The notes: a model not told the origin generated them from the sequence alone. DNA of 36,131 nucleotides from Ferruginibacter sp. (GCA_030157685.1 JAOAUI010000441.1:1-36131); one strand, 5' to 3'. Shown: positions 26,130 to 35,717, counted from the stretch's first letter. A program made the numbers and translations.

Positions 26130-26699
26130 ATGTTTATAGAACCCAATTTAAAAGGCGAAAGAAGAGGATGGATTGAAGTGATTTGCGGCAGTATGTTCAG
26201 TGGAAAAACGGAAGAACTGATACGCAGACTTAAGAGAGTAAAGATCGCTAATTTAAAAGTAGAGATATTTAAACCGGCCATTGATGTGCGTTACGACGAA
26301 ACGAAAATAGTGAGTCATGATACCAATGCTATACAATCTACTCCGGTTGATAGTTCACAAGCTATTTTGATATTGGCCCAGGGTGTAGATGTGGTGGGCA
26401 TTGACGAAGCCCAGTTTTTTGACGCAGAGATTGGAAATGTTTGCGAAGAACTGGCTAAAAAAGGTATCAGGGTGATTGTTGCCGGGCTGGATATGGATTA
26501 TTTGGGCAACCCTTTTGGCCAAATGCCAAACCTGCTTGCCAAGGCCGATTATATTACCAAACTGCACGCCATTTGCCAGGTATGTGGCAATATTGCCAAC
26601 ATCAGCTACCGCAAGGTAAAAACAGAGGGGCAGGTACTGCTGGGCGAAAAAGATGTGTACGAACCACGCTGCCGGACCTGTGCCCAGGTAAAAGATTAA
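26130..26699 (+). CDS. tdk: Thymidine kinase
   Basis: 189 aa; [41 protein letters not shown], zinc-binding CQVCG..CRTC. Confidence 0.96.
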   Translation: MFIEPNLKGERRGWIEVICGSMFSGKTEELIRRLKRVKIANLKVEIFKPAIDVRYDETKIVSHDTNAIQSTPVDSSQAILILAQGVDVVGIDEAQFFDAEIGNVCEELAKKGIRVIVAGLDMDYLGNPFGQMPNLLAKADYITKLHAICQVCGNIANISYRKVKTEGQVLLGEKDVYEPRCRTCAQVKD

Positions 26700-26716
26700 A
26701 ACTTTAAAAAACTGCA

Positions 26717-27373
26717 ATGATTTCCAGAATATTTACGCTTTTACAAAAAGATGTTTTGCTTGAATTCAGGCAGAAGCATACTTTTTATGGCATACTGTTA
26801 TACATTGCCTCCACCATTTTTGTACTCTATTTATCTATTGACAGGCCCGATGCCAATGTATGGAACGGTTTATTCTGGACCATTCAATTGTTTATTTGTG
26901 TAAATGCCGTGGCCAAAAGTTTTTTGCAGGAAAGCAGGGGACGTATGCTCTATTTTTATTCTATTGCATCGCCGGTTGAGTTTATTGTGGCAAAAATGAT
27001 CTATAACCTGCTGCTCATGATGCTGATGAGCCTTTTGAGCCTGTTGCTTTTTGTTATTTTTTTAGATAACCCGATAAACAACAGCCTTTGGTTTGTTGGA
27101 ATTGTGGTTTTGGGAGGTGCCAGCATCAGTATTGTGTTTACATTAATGAGCGCCATTGCCGCCAAGGCCCAGCAAAATGCCGCACTGATAGCCATTTTAG
27201 GGTTTCCGGTAATACTGCCTCAACTATTATTATTAATGCGCCTGAGTAAAGCAGCTTTTGCTGAAGTTTTCAGGCAGGGGGCTGTAATGGAGCTTTCACT
27301 TTTGATAATTGGCCTTGATATTTTGGTTATTGCAATGGCGGTAATTTTGTTTCCTTACTTATGGAAGGACTAA
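26717..27373 (+). CDS. ccmB: Heme exporter protein CcmB
   Basis: 218 aa membrane protein; LLQKDVLLEFRQKHTFYGILLY, FPVILPQLLLLMRLSKAAFAE; followed by ccmC. Confidence 0.85.
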   Translation: MISRIFTLLQKDVLLEFRQKHTFYGILLYIASTIFVLYLSIDRPDANVWNGLFWTIQLFICVNAVAKSFLQESRGRMLYFYSIASPVEFIVAKMIYNLLLMMLMSLLSLLLFVIFLDNPINNSLWFVGIVVLGGASISIVFTLMSAIAAKAQQNAALIAILGFPVILPQLLLLMRLSKAAFAEVFRQGAVMELSLLIIGLDILVIAMAVILFPYLWKD

Positions 27374-27418
27374 GATAAAAAACCGATATATTTTTTAATT
27401 CTTTGTATTCGTTTCCCC

Positions 27419-27426
27419 TAACTTTG
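27419..27426 (+). promoter_or_regulatory. Bacteroidota -7 element (TAACTTTG) upstream of ccmC
   Basis: Matches TAnnTTTG 22 bp before the TTG start. Confidence 0.35.
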
Positions 27427-27448
27427 AGGCTCTTAAAAATTTCTTTTT

Positions 27449-28156
27449 TTGAAGAAAAACTGGTGGAAAATATTATCCTTTCTTTTGTTGGTCTACACGG
27501 TTGTGGGAGGTTTCTTAATGGACGTTCCCCGTTTATTTATTTTAAATGAAACCATACGTAACCTGTATTTTCATGTTTGCATGTGGTTTGGTATGATGAT
27601 CCTATTTGGTACCAGTTTTGTGTACAGCATTAAATACCTAAGGGGTTTCAGCTTACGCAACGATATTTTTGCACATAATTTTGCAGCCATAGGTTCGTTT
27701 TTTGGCATATTGGGTTATGCCACCGGAACCATCTGGGCCAATTATACCTGGGTTACCGACCAAAGCCAGTCGCTGGGAAGTATTTTAAAAGAACCAAAAC
27801 TTATTGGCGCTGCCATTGCCTTATTAATTTACGGAGCCTATTTTGTTTTACGTGGCTCATTTACCGATATGGATAAGAAAGCAAGAGTAAGTGCGGTGTA
27901 TAATATTTTTGCATTTGCTATGTTGTTCCCAAGTATCTGGATTATCCCCCGTTTAGTTGGCAGCCTGCATCCGGGAGCACCTGGCAGCGAAAGCGGCAAC
28001 CCTGCCTTAAATTTTAAAGATATAGACAGCCGGTTGAGAATGATTTTTTACCCCGCAATAATTGGATGGACATTGCTGGGTGTATGGATAGCTACATTAA
28101 AAATACGGTTACAATTATTTAAAGATAAAACTTTGCTAAATGAAAAAGATAGTTAG
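27449..28156 (+). CDS. ccmC: Cytochrome c biogenesis protein CcmC-like (heme handling)
   Basis: 235 aa, TTG start; multi-TM; WFGMMILFGTSFVYS, TGTIWANYTWVTDQSQSLGS, SLHPGAPGSESGNPAL. Confidence 0.85.
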   Translation: MKKNWWKILSFLLLVYTVVGGFLMDVPRLFILNETIRNLYFHVCMWFGMMILFGTSFVYSIKYLRGFSLRNDIFAHNFAAIGSFFGILGYATGTIWANYTWVTDQSQSLGSILKEPKLIGAAIALLIYGAYFVLRGSFTDMDKKARVSAVYNIFAFAMLFPSIWIIPRLVGSLHPGAPGSESGNPALNFKDIDSRLRMIFYPAIIGWTLLGVWIATLKIRLQLFKDKTLLNEKDS

Positions 28157-28361
28157 AAGTTTGTGGTTGATGGTTTGTGGTTTATTGTGCAGCAGCATAT
28201 TATTTGCACAGGATGCAAAGCCCGAAATGGCAGATGTAATGCGGAGCAATGGAAAAATTTATGTGGTAGTAACAGTTTGCCTGACTATTTTAATTGGCTT
28301 ATTTATTTATGTTTTTATTGTAGATAGAAAAATAAGCAGGCTGGAGAAAGGAAAAGATTAA
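28140..28361 (+). CDS. CcmD-like small membrane protein
   Basis: 73 aa, overlaps the ccmC 3' end; signal peptide, single TM and YVFIVDRKISRLEK typical of Bacteroidota CcmD-family proteins. Confidence 0.65.
   Translation: MKKIVRSLWLMVCGLLCSSILFAQDAKPEMADVMRSNGKIYVVVTVCLTILIGLFIYVFIVDRKISRLEKGKD
28152..28186. repeat. 7-bp degenerate repeat inside the ccmC/ccmD-like overlap and CcmD signal peptide
   Basis: GTTAGAA GTTTGTG GTTGATG GTTTGTG GTTTATT. Confidence 0.75.
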
Positions 28362-28574
28362 TCCGGAGGATTGTTGCGTATTGATCAAAATGTACAAGAG
28401 TGCGACGCCAATGAAGTTGAATGATGGTAATTTGCCGGGTTCAAAAAAATTGCCCCGTAGCATGAGATGCTTCGTTCCTCAGCATGACAGAAAAGTGAAT
28501 ACTGCCAGCTATGAACTATTAACGAATAACGATTTACTCTTTCAAATAACGATTGCTAATATAAAAACAATTTT

Positions 28575-29996
28575 ATGAGTGCTAACCAGCCATACAGCTT
28601 TTTCCACAGTGTGGAGAGAAGCTTTGACAAAGCGGCCAAATTTACAAAATGGGATTTGGGAATTTTAGAACAGATTAAAGCATGCAACAGTGTTTACCAG
28701 ATGCGTTTTCCGGTTAAGCGTGATGATGGAAGTATTGAAGTAATTGAGGCTTACCGTGTACAACACAGTCACCACAAAGCGCCATGTAAGGGCGGTATCC
28801 GTTTCAGCGATGAAGTAAACCAGGATGAAGTAATGGCATTGGCCAGTTTGATGACCTACAAATGTGCCATTGTAAATGTGCCTTTTGGAGGTGGTAAGGG
28901 CGGTATTAAAATTAATCCACGTAAATACAGCGAGTACGAACTGGAAAAAATCACCCGTCGTTACACTTCAGAATTAGTTAAGAAAAATTTCATTGGCCCG
29001 GGCATTGATGTACCGGCTCCCGATTACGGTACCGGATCAAGAGAAATGGCATGGATCGTTGATACCTATGCTTCATTAAAGCCAGGCGAAATTGATGCTG
29101 CCGGTTGTGTAACCGGTAAGCCGGTAACACAGGGTGGTGTACGTGGCCGTACAGAAGCAACCGGCCTGGGTGTTTTCTTTGGTATACGTGAAGTGTGTAA
29201 CATGCCTGATGTGATGGAGAAGCAGGGGCTGAGTGTGGGTGTTGAAGGAAAAACAGTAGTGGTGCAGGGTATGGGTAATGTGGGTTTTTATTGCTCTAAA
29301 TTTTTTCGTGAGCATGGTGCCAAAGTGGTGGCCATTGCTGAATACGAAGGAGCGATATATAAAGCTGATGGTTTAAATGAAGAAGAAGTATTTGCACACC
29401 GCAAAGCAACCGGATCTATTTTAAATTTCCCCGGCGCTACCAACCTGGCTAAAAATACCGATGCACTGGAACTGGAATGTGATATTTTAATTCCGGCGGC
29501 ATTGGAAAATGTTATTAATGGCGAAAATGCACCAAGGATAAAAGCAAAGATCATTGGCGAAGCTGCTAATGGCCCTTGTACACCTGAGGCAGATGAAATA
29601 TTTGCACAAAAAGGAATTTTATGTGTGCCCGATATGTACCTGAATGCGGGTGGTGTTACGGTAAGTTATTTTGAGTGGCTGAAAAATTTAAGCCACGTTC
29701 GTTATGGCCGTATGGAAAAACGCTTTACTGAAAACCTGAACTCACATATTTTAGGACAGATAGAAGAGCTGAGTGGAAAAAAAGTGAGTCAAAAAGAAAA
29801 AGAATTCATCATGCACGGGCCAGATGAAGTAGACCTGGTACATAGCGGATTGGAAGAAACCATGATTGCAGCAACCAGAGAGATCATGGATATCTGGAAA
29901 AATAATCCTGAAATTCCTGACATGCGTACGGCTGCTTATGTAAGCGCCATCAATAAAGTTGCTATCAGTTACAGCGAGTTGGGTATTTTTCCATAA
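28575..29996 (+). CDS. gdhA: Glu/Leu/Phe/Val family dehydrogenase (glutamate dehydrogenase)
   Basis: 473 aa; APCKGGIRFSDEVNQDEVMALASLMTYKCAIVNVPFGGGKGGI, GPGIDVPAPDYGTGSREMAWI, VQGMGNVG. Confidence 0.95.
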   Translation: MSANQPYSFFHSVERSFDKAAKFTKWDLGILEQIKACNSVYQMRFPVKRDDGSIEVIEAYRVQHSHHKAPCKGGIRFSDEVNQDEVMALASLMTYKCAIVNVPFGGGKGGIKINPRKYSEYELEKITRRYTSELVKKNFIGPGIDVPAPDYGTGSREMAWIVDTYASLKPGEIDAAGCVTGKPVTQGGVRGRTEATGLGVFFGIREVCNMPDVMEKQGLSVGVEGKTVVVQGMGNVGFYCSKFFREHGAKVVAIAEYEGAIYKADGLNEEEVFAHRKATGSILNFPGATNLAKNTDALELECDILIPAALENVINGENAPRIKAKIIGEAANGPCTPEADEIFAQKGILCVPDMYLNAGGVTVSYFEWLKNLSHVRYGRMEKRFTENLNSHILGQIEELSGKKVSQKEKEFIMHGPDEVDLVHSGLEETMIAATREIMDIWKNNPEIPDMRTAAYVSAINKVAISYSELGIFP

Positions 29997-30019
29997 ACTG
30001 TTTTTGATTCAAATATTAA

Positions 30020-30053
30020 ATTGCATCCCGCCACTGGCAGGATGCAATTTTTT
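30020..30053 (+). terminator. Rho-independent terminator after gdhA
   Basis: TTGCATCCcgccactggcaGGATGCAATTTTTTT. Confidence 0.75.
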
Positions 30054-30075
30054 TATAGGGAACGGTTAGTGAACT

Positions 30076-30468
30076 TTATAGTTTAACTACGTTCATTTGT
30101 TCTGTGACTTGCCTGTTAATCTGATAGCTAACAGTTTGGCCTGATTTCTTGCCGGTGATCTCAAATTTTAAAACTGCATCACCCAGGTCATCTGTGTTCA
30201 GTAAAAATTGTTTTGAAAAAGTTTCGCCTTTAAGATCGGCATTGTAAAACACAACACCCGATTCATCAGTTATGATGATGTTGAATACATTTTCATCTTT
30301 TGAACCAGAGAAGTTTAACTGAATAAGCGGCTGGTTCTTAAAAGTGCCGGCATACTTCAGTTCTACAGGAAGTGCAGGGTTTAAAGTTGCAGTGTCGGCA
30401 GCATTTACCTGCATAAAGTTAATGACCGAAAAAATGGCGATTGCAAAGATTGTTTTGATCTGTTTCAT
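30076..30468 (-). CDS. Hypothetical secreted protein
   Basis: 130 aa; signal peptide MKQIKTIFAIAIFSVINFMQVNAAD; beta-rich body. Confidence 0.65.
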   Translation of the reverse strand: MKQIKTIFAIAIFSVINFMQVNAADTATLNPALPVELKYAGTFKNQPLIQLNFSGSKDENVFNIIITDESGVVFYNADLKGETFSKQFLLNTDDLGDAVLKFEITGKKSGQTVSYQINRQVTEQMNVVKL

Positions 30469-30791
30469 AAAGTTTAATTTAATGGTTACTAATAGTTATT
30501 GTTTAAAAAAATTAATAGTAAACAATCGGATTTTTTTTCAGGTAGCAAATAAAAGTTAAAGAGACGGGGCAGATCCGCTGTTGTTGCAATAAACAGGTTG
30601 TTAATTGCTTTGATGATGTAAAAGTAGAACCGTTTATCGGCGTTTACAAACCAATGTACTACCCAGACTGATTCACCCAACAGGCATACTGCAGGCTGAA
30701 ACAACTGTTAATAAAGGGTTTAGGAGAAATTATTGTATGACAGCCAACATGTTTTTTAGTAAAGGATACAAACTGAGGCTTAACGTTTAGT

Positions 30792-31184
30792 TCACATTAC
30801 AGGCTGCATCAGATCCCATAAATTACCATACAGGTCTTCAAAAACAGCTACAGTACCGTACTCTTCTTTTACCGGAGGCCGTACAAAATTTATTTTCTGC
30901 AAAAGCATATTATTATAGTCACGCCAAAAATCATCGGTATATAAAAATAAAAATACCCTGCCGCCGGTTTGATTGCCTATCCTGCTTTTTTGTTCATCGG
31001 TAGCAGCCTGTGCAAGTAATAAGCAACATTGCCCATCACCTTTTGGTTTTACCATTACCCATCTTTTTGTTTCACTCAGCCTGGTATCTTCAATAAGTGT
31101 GAAGTTTAGTTTTTCGGTATAGAAAGCAATGGCTTCATCGTAGTTGTTTACTACTAAAGCTATATGGGCTATGTGTTGGTTCAT
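30792..31184 (-). CDS. VOC (glyoxalase/bleomycin-resistance) family protein
   Basis: 130 aa; HIALVVNNYDEAIAFYTEKLNFTLIEDT ... GTVAVFEDLYGNLWDLMQP. Confidence 0.88.
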   Translation of the reverse strand: MNQHIAHIALVVNNYDEAIAFYTEKLNFTLIEDTRLSETKRWVMVKPKGDGQCCLLLAQAATDEQKSRIGNQTGGRVFLFLYTDDFWRDYNNMLLQKINFVRPPVKEEYGTVAVFEDLYGNLWDLMQPVM

Positions 31185-31218
31185 CTTCTTTTAATAAATA
31201 AAAAATAATTGGGCATCA

Positions 31219-32100
31219 TTAAAGTAGCGGTGCTAAGGCATTACTATTCTCCAAAAACAACCGGAAATTATGATCGGGCCTGTTGATGACATCATTGTGT
31301 TCTTTAAGGCTGTGTATAAAAATAACCTGGTTTGTTTTAAGCATAGGTGTATGCACATCTTTTTCTTCGGGGTTTATAAACGGAATATTTTTTTCCCTGA
31401 GCAGCTGCATCATTTTATCAGACACTTCATCTGTGCCGCCGCCTTTATTGGTATACAGGTTGATGAATTGATGCGATGCATCGGACTGAATCCAGGCAGT
31501 ATATTTATCAAGCTGGCTGTACAGGCCATCAAATAAAATTACCTGCTTTATTTCTACACCACCGTTCTGTAATATATGTGCCATGACTCTGAAAGCGCCG
31601 CTATGGCCTGCCAATACTATGTTTCCGGGTTTTGCGTTTTTACTGATTAGCTTTTCTGTTTTCAATTTAAAAAGTACATCTTTCAGCAGGTTTTTAAAAA
31701 TGCCTGCCTGTTCAAGTTTTCCTCCATAACTATCGGGTGCATTTTTTGTTGTTTCGGGCAATACCAAAATAGCATTGCGTTTTGATGCTATGAATTGTTT
31801 TATCAGTTCAAAGTAAGCGGCAGCACTGTCAATTGTGTTTCGCCAGCCATGAAACCAAAAAACTACATCAACATGTTTACCGGTTTTAAAATAAGGCGGT
31901 ACTGCAATCAGTACAGTACTGTCACTGTAATGCACTGTGGCAGGATATAAAACCTTGTTATAAGTATGTCCAGTTGATCTTGCTGTATCGGGAAAAGATG
32001 TATAAGCAGATGAGATACGGAATAGCTGCAGCTCATTTTCTTTTTGAGCAAATGAAGCAAAGCATGGAAACAATAGCAGCAGCAGGAATGGTATTCTCAT
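31219..32100 (-). CDS. Secreted alpha/beta-hydrolase-like protein
   Basis: 293 aa; signal peptide; VVFWFHGWRNTIDSA and VLAGHSGAFRVMAHIL nucleophile-elbow-like motif. Confidence 0.65.
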   Translation of the reverse strand: MRIPFLLLLLFPCFASFAQKENELQLFRISSAYTSFPDTARSTGHTYNKVLYPATVHYSDSTVLIAVPPYFKTGKHVDVVFWFHGWRNTIDSAAAYFELIKQFIASKRNAILVLPETTKNAPDSYGGKLEQAGIFKNLLKDVLFKLKTEKLISKNAKPGNIVLAGHSGAFRVMAHILQNGGVEIKQVILFDGLYSQLDKYTAWIQSDASHQFINLYTNKGGGTDEVSDKMMQLLREKNIPFINPEEKDVHTPMLKTNQVIFIHSLKEHNDVINRPDHNFRLFLENSNALAPLL

Positions 32101-32252
32101 TTTAATTAATTGCCTTTACAAGTTACTAAAGATGTGGAATTTTACGGGGGTAAAGTAAATGCCAGGCACCTGAATAAAAGCTTGTAGTAACAAATGCATT
32201 AATTTAGTTTTTTTTAAAGCTATTTTATACTAAGTTTATCAAAAAAAAATAA

Positions 32253-33068
32253 ATGAAAACGCTGGCAGAACTTCAAACGGATAAATCTACATTTTCTATC
32301 GGGCTGGCATTATCCGATGGCTGGAACCTGGTATCGAAAAATCTGGGCTATTATATTTTGGGAGGTATTATTGCAGTTGCAATAAGTGCCGGTGTTGGTA
32401 TTATTCCCTTTGTGGGTGGTATTGTAAACAACCTTGTACTAAGCCCCTGCTTAATAGGTGGAGCGGTTTATGTAACCTGGCACATATCAAATGGTAAGGG
32501 GTGGACTGATTTTGGGGATATGTTTAAGGGCTTTAATTTTCTGCAACCCATTTTTATAAGTTCATTCATACAGTATGTTATAACTGCAGCACTTGCCTTG
32601 CTGGTGTTTTTTAATTTTTTACCCGAATTAATAGACATTTTTAAATTATCTCAGCGTGCAGATATGTTTTCCAAACAGGAAGAACTGGGTAATGCTTTCC
32701 TGGATTTAATACGTAATAGTAAGTTTGTGGTTTCCTTATTGTTATTGATGGTTGCGTTGTTGTTTATCACTGTGCTGTGGGTATTTAAAACACATTTTAT
32801 AATTATTTACAAAATGCAGGCCTGGCCTGCCATGGAGATGAGCCGCCGCATAGCCCGGCACAACCTGTTTCAGTTACTCGGTTTTTTTATATTGATGGGT
32901 TTTATTCTCATAATTAGCGCCATACCATGCGGTATAGGTTTACTGTTTACGCTGCCATGGTTAATTGGTGCTACCTACAGTGCTTTTGCACAAATTACAC
33001 ATTGCGACCGCTCAAATGAAATCAATGAAGAGATGTTTGATTTTATGGCGGGTAAAAAAGATAATTAA
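32253..33068 (+). CDS. Hypothetical multi-pass membrane protein
   Basis: 271 aa; several TM segments and glycine-rich GGIIAVAISAGVGIIPFVGGI. Confidence 0.65.
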   Translation: MKTLAELQTDKSTFSIGLALSDGWNLVSKNLGYYILGGIIAVAISAGVGIIPFVGGIVNNLVLSPCLIGGAVYVTWHISNGKGWTDFGDMFKGFNFLQPIFISSFIQYVITAALALLVFFNFLPELIDIFKLSQRADMFSKQEELGNAFLDLIRNSKFVVSLLLLMVALLFITVLWVFKTHFIIIYKMQAWPAMEMSRRIARHNLFQLLGFFILMGFILIISAIPCGIGLLFTLPWLIGATYSAFAQITHCDRSNEINEEMFDFMAGKKDN

Positions 33069-33081
33069 TCCGGCAAATGGT

Positions 33082-33648
33082 TTAATTTATTTTTAATGGA
33101 GGCCCTACAACCTGCATTTCATTATCAGCAAAAATTTTAGCGATCTCGGCCGGAGTAGGTTCATGATCCAATGCAGCCATAGTTACAAAAAAGTTTTCCA
33201 GTTTTCCGGCGGGCTGCATGGTTACAGTCATTTTTCCTTTTTCCGAAACCTGGGTCCAGGCATGAGGAACTTTGCGGGGTAAAAAAATACTCTCTCCTGC
33301 GGTTAAACTGTATTTGTCTTCTCCCACCTGAAAATAAAAAGATCCCTCCATCACGTAAAAAACCTCATCCTGAAAATGATGAATATGCATGGGCGTTCCC
33401 CTGCCTGGTGAAAGTGATGTTTGTTCAAAAATGGCCAGGTCTCCATCGGTATCGCTGCCCGAAACTTTTACGTCGAGTATGTTAGCATTAACAGCTTTTA
33501 ATTTTATATGCCCGTGAATACGGCCTTCACCTGCATTTATTTTAAACCCTTTGTTATTTCTTAAAATGCTGTTTTGTATTTTAGAAAAAGCCAGCATGGG
33601 TGCAGCTGACAGGGCTATAAGCGATGCAAGAAATTTATTCCTTTTCAT
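33082..33648 (-). CDS. Cupin domain protein
   Basis: 188 aa; GRGTPMHIHHFQDEVFYVMEGSFYFQVGEDKYSLTAGESIFLPRKVPHAW. Confidence 0.88.
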   Translation of the reverse strand: MKRNKFLASLIALSAAPMLAFSKIQNSILRNNKGFKINAGEGRIHGHIKLKAVNANILDVKVSGSDTDGDLAIFEQTSLSPGRGTPMHIHHFQDEVFYVMEGSFYFQVGEDKYSLTAGESIFLPRKVPHAWTQVSEKGKMTVTMQPAGKLENFFVTMAALDHEPTPAEIAKIFADNEMQVVGPPLKIN

Positions 33649-33772
33649 AATAGCAAAATTTAAAAATGAGTAATTGATCTTTACGCAGGATATGGTTTAT
33701 TGCTTAACCAAAACCTGCTGTTGTAAGATAATACTTATTTAAATGGTTGTGCTGGCGAAAATATATTGCTGT

Positions 33773-34210
33773 TTATTTTTGAATTTTAGTCAAATACTCT
33801 TCCAAAGAAATAGTAATAATATGCGTCCAGCCCATTTCAAAATTTTCCTGTTTTAATGCAGCCACGCTGCTGCCGAAAGGAATGGTGAATTCGTGTACCA
33901 ACGTAATTTTTGTGGTGGTATCATCTACTTTTAAAAGGTTCCAGCTAAGGGTTGATGTGCCGGAGTAACCGGGATACTCCCAGGTATATACCAGTTTTTC
34001 ATCCGGAATTATTTCAAGCATTTTGCCCCGGTGCAGCCATTGATTATCTTCTGTTTCGCCGGCTGTCCATTCAAATACAGCGCCGGATTCCAGTTTAAAG
34101 GCTTCATCAAAATTAAAATACCATTCTTTCATCATGGCACGGTCTGTAATGGCCTGCCATACCAATGCTATGGGTGCGTTGTATGTTTTTTCTATCTGGA
34201 AGCTATTCAT
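33773..34210 (-). CDS. SRPBCC / AHSA1 domain protein
   Basis: 145 aa; IEKTYNAPIALVWQAITD, YFNFDEAF, LVYTWEYPGYSGTSTLSW. Confidence 0.88.
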   Translation of the reverse strand: MNSFQIEKTYNAPIALVWQAITDRAMMKEWYFNFDEAFKLESGAVFEWTAGETEDNQWLHRGKMLEIIPDEKLVYTWEYPGYSGTSTLSWNLLKVDDTTTKITLVHEFTIPFGSSVAALKQENFEMGWTHIITISLEEYLTKIQK

Positions 34211-34238
34211 TTCTATTTATTTTTCTTTTTGAATTTTA

Positions 34239-34497
34239 TCAGGATACTTGTTCCAGTGCATCCAGCTTGTCTTCCCAAAACTGTTTGTATTGTGTTATCC
34301 ATGCATTTACTTCGCTTAACTTATCAAGCTTTGCTATGCAGTAGCGTTCCCTGCCTTCCTGTTTTATTTTTATAAGGCCACACTTGGTGAGTACTTTTAT
34401 GTGTTATGAAATAGCCGGCCGGCTGATATTGTAATTTTCTGCCACCGCATTAAGGGTTAAAGGCTGCAGGGCCAGCCTGCAGCGGCGAAAAATTATT
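34239..34497 (-). pseudogene. ArsR-family winged-helix regulator, degraded
   Basis: Minus-strand translation LALQPLTLNAVAENYNISRPAIS*HIKVLTKCGLIKIKQEGRERYCIAKLDKLSEVNAWITQYKQFWEDKLDALEQVS*; in-frame TAA at 34404-34406 and no recognisable N-terminus. Confidence 0.75.
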
Positions 34498-34504
34498 CGT
34501 TTTA

Positions 34505-35542
34505 TTAAGCTACTGCCGGCAGAAGCCTTTTTTTTATTGCTTGAATTTTTTTAATCAGGAAAGGTTCAAATATTTTTACTATGATGTAGGACACAATTAG
34601 TAAAATAAACAAGGGGATAACAGGCAATAGTAAACCTGGAATATTACTTACGTTATTATTTAATTTAAGCATTAAGCCAATCATAGCATTTTCGTGAATA
34701 AGGTACAGCGGATAACTGACGAAGCCAAAGAAAATAAGTACGCTGTTGCTAAATACAAATCTTGCTTTTTCAAAGTAAACAGGAATAAAAAAAACAGCTA
34801 TAACGATGATTGCGCAAACCAACTCTTCGGAAGAACGTTGGTATTTGTACAACTGTAATAAACTTACCAGGATTGCAAACAATAAATACCTGATTTTATC
34901 ACTCGTAAAATATAAGTAAGCTAATGCCCCGCCTGTAAACCATCCAAAATAATGGCAGGAGAGCAAATTGGAGAAGGATGTTAAAATCTTAATGCCCGAT
35001 ATGCTTGCGGCGTAAGAGTATACGAACAACAAAAAAAGTCCGATGACTGCATTTTTTTTCCCGAATAAAAAGTAAAATGTACCGAAAATAAAATAGAATT
35101 TAAATTCAACAAATAAAGACCAAAAAGAGTTTTCAACCAGATCAATTTTAAAACCTGTGATAAACTCTATCCAGATTGGTTCAATAAAAATTAACCCTGG
35201 AATGGCGCCGCTTAATTTTTGTATTCCTAACGGGCGTTCAGGTAAAAGATGCATGGTTGAATATAGAAGTACAGTTGCAACCAACATTGCCGGAAATAGC
35301 CTTAACCATCTTTTGTAAATAAACTGAGAAAATGTTTTGTTTTTCTCTAAAGACATAAGGATAACAAATCCGGAAATTAAAAAAAATAACGGAACGCCCA
35401 GGTATCCATACCTGAAAACAGGAAAATGCTTATACTGGCTGCCAAATGGAACTAAATGGGTGTATTGGGAAAAAGTATGAAAACAAATAACAAGTAATAT
35501 TGCAATTCCTCTTAAGCCGTCTAAAAAGGTTATTCTCTTCAT
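34505..35542 (-). CDS. Acyltransferase 3 (OafA/YrhL) family membrane protein
   Basis: 345 aa; ITFLDGLRGIAILLVICFHTF, GYLGVPLFFLISGFVILMS, NSFWSLFVEFKFYFIFG. Confidence 0.93.
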   Translation of the reverse strand: MKRITFLDGLRGIAILLVICFHTFSQYTHLVPFGSQYKHFPVFRYGYLGVPLFFLISGFVILMSLEKNKTFSQFIYKRWLRLFPAMLVATVLLYSTMHLLPERPLGIQKLSGAIPGLIFIEPIWIEFITGFKIDLVENSFWSLFVEFKFYFIFGTFYFLFGKKNAVIGLFLLFVYSYAASISGIKILTSFSNLLSCHYFGWFTGGALAYLYFTSDKIRYLLFAILVSLLQLYKYQRSSEELVCAIIVIAVFFIPVYFEKARFVFSNSVLIFFGFVSYPLYLIHENAMIGLMLKLNNNVSNIPGLLLPVIPLFILLIVSYIIVKIFEPFLIKKIQAIKKRLLPAVA

Positions 35543-35717
35543 TTAATTATTTGTTTGACTGTGGCTTTGGTTACTAAGCAGCTTAAGTATTTGTATTCAT
35601 ATTAATTTGTGGTGGAATAAAGAAACGCAATTTTACCTGAAAAATTGTTTGTTTTGTTGCGGAAGCTGATTTGCATGCTTCGCTCAGTGCTCAATAATTA
35701 TTTTTTGTACAAGAGTG

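Noticed and set aside
28381-28578. 65-aa ORF upstream of gdhA
   Set aside because: It spans the hairpin repeat and word-repeat DNA, has no recognisable protein features and overlaps the gdhA start.
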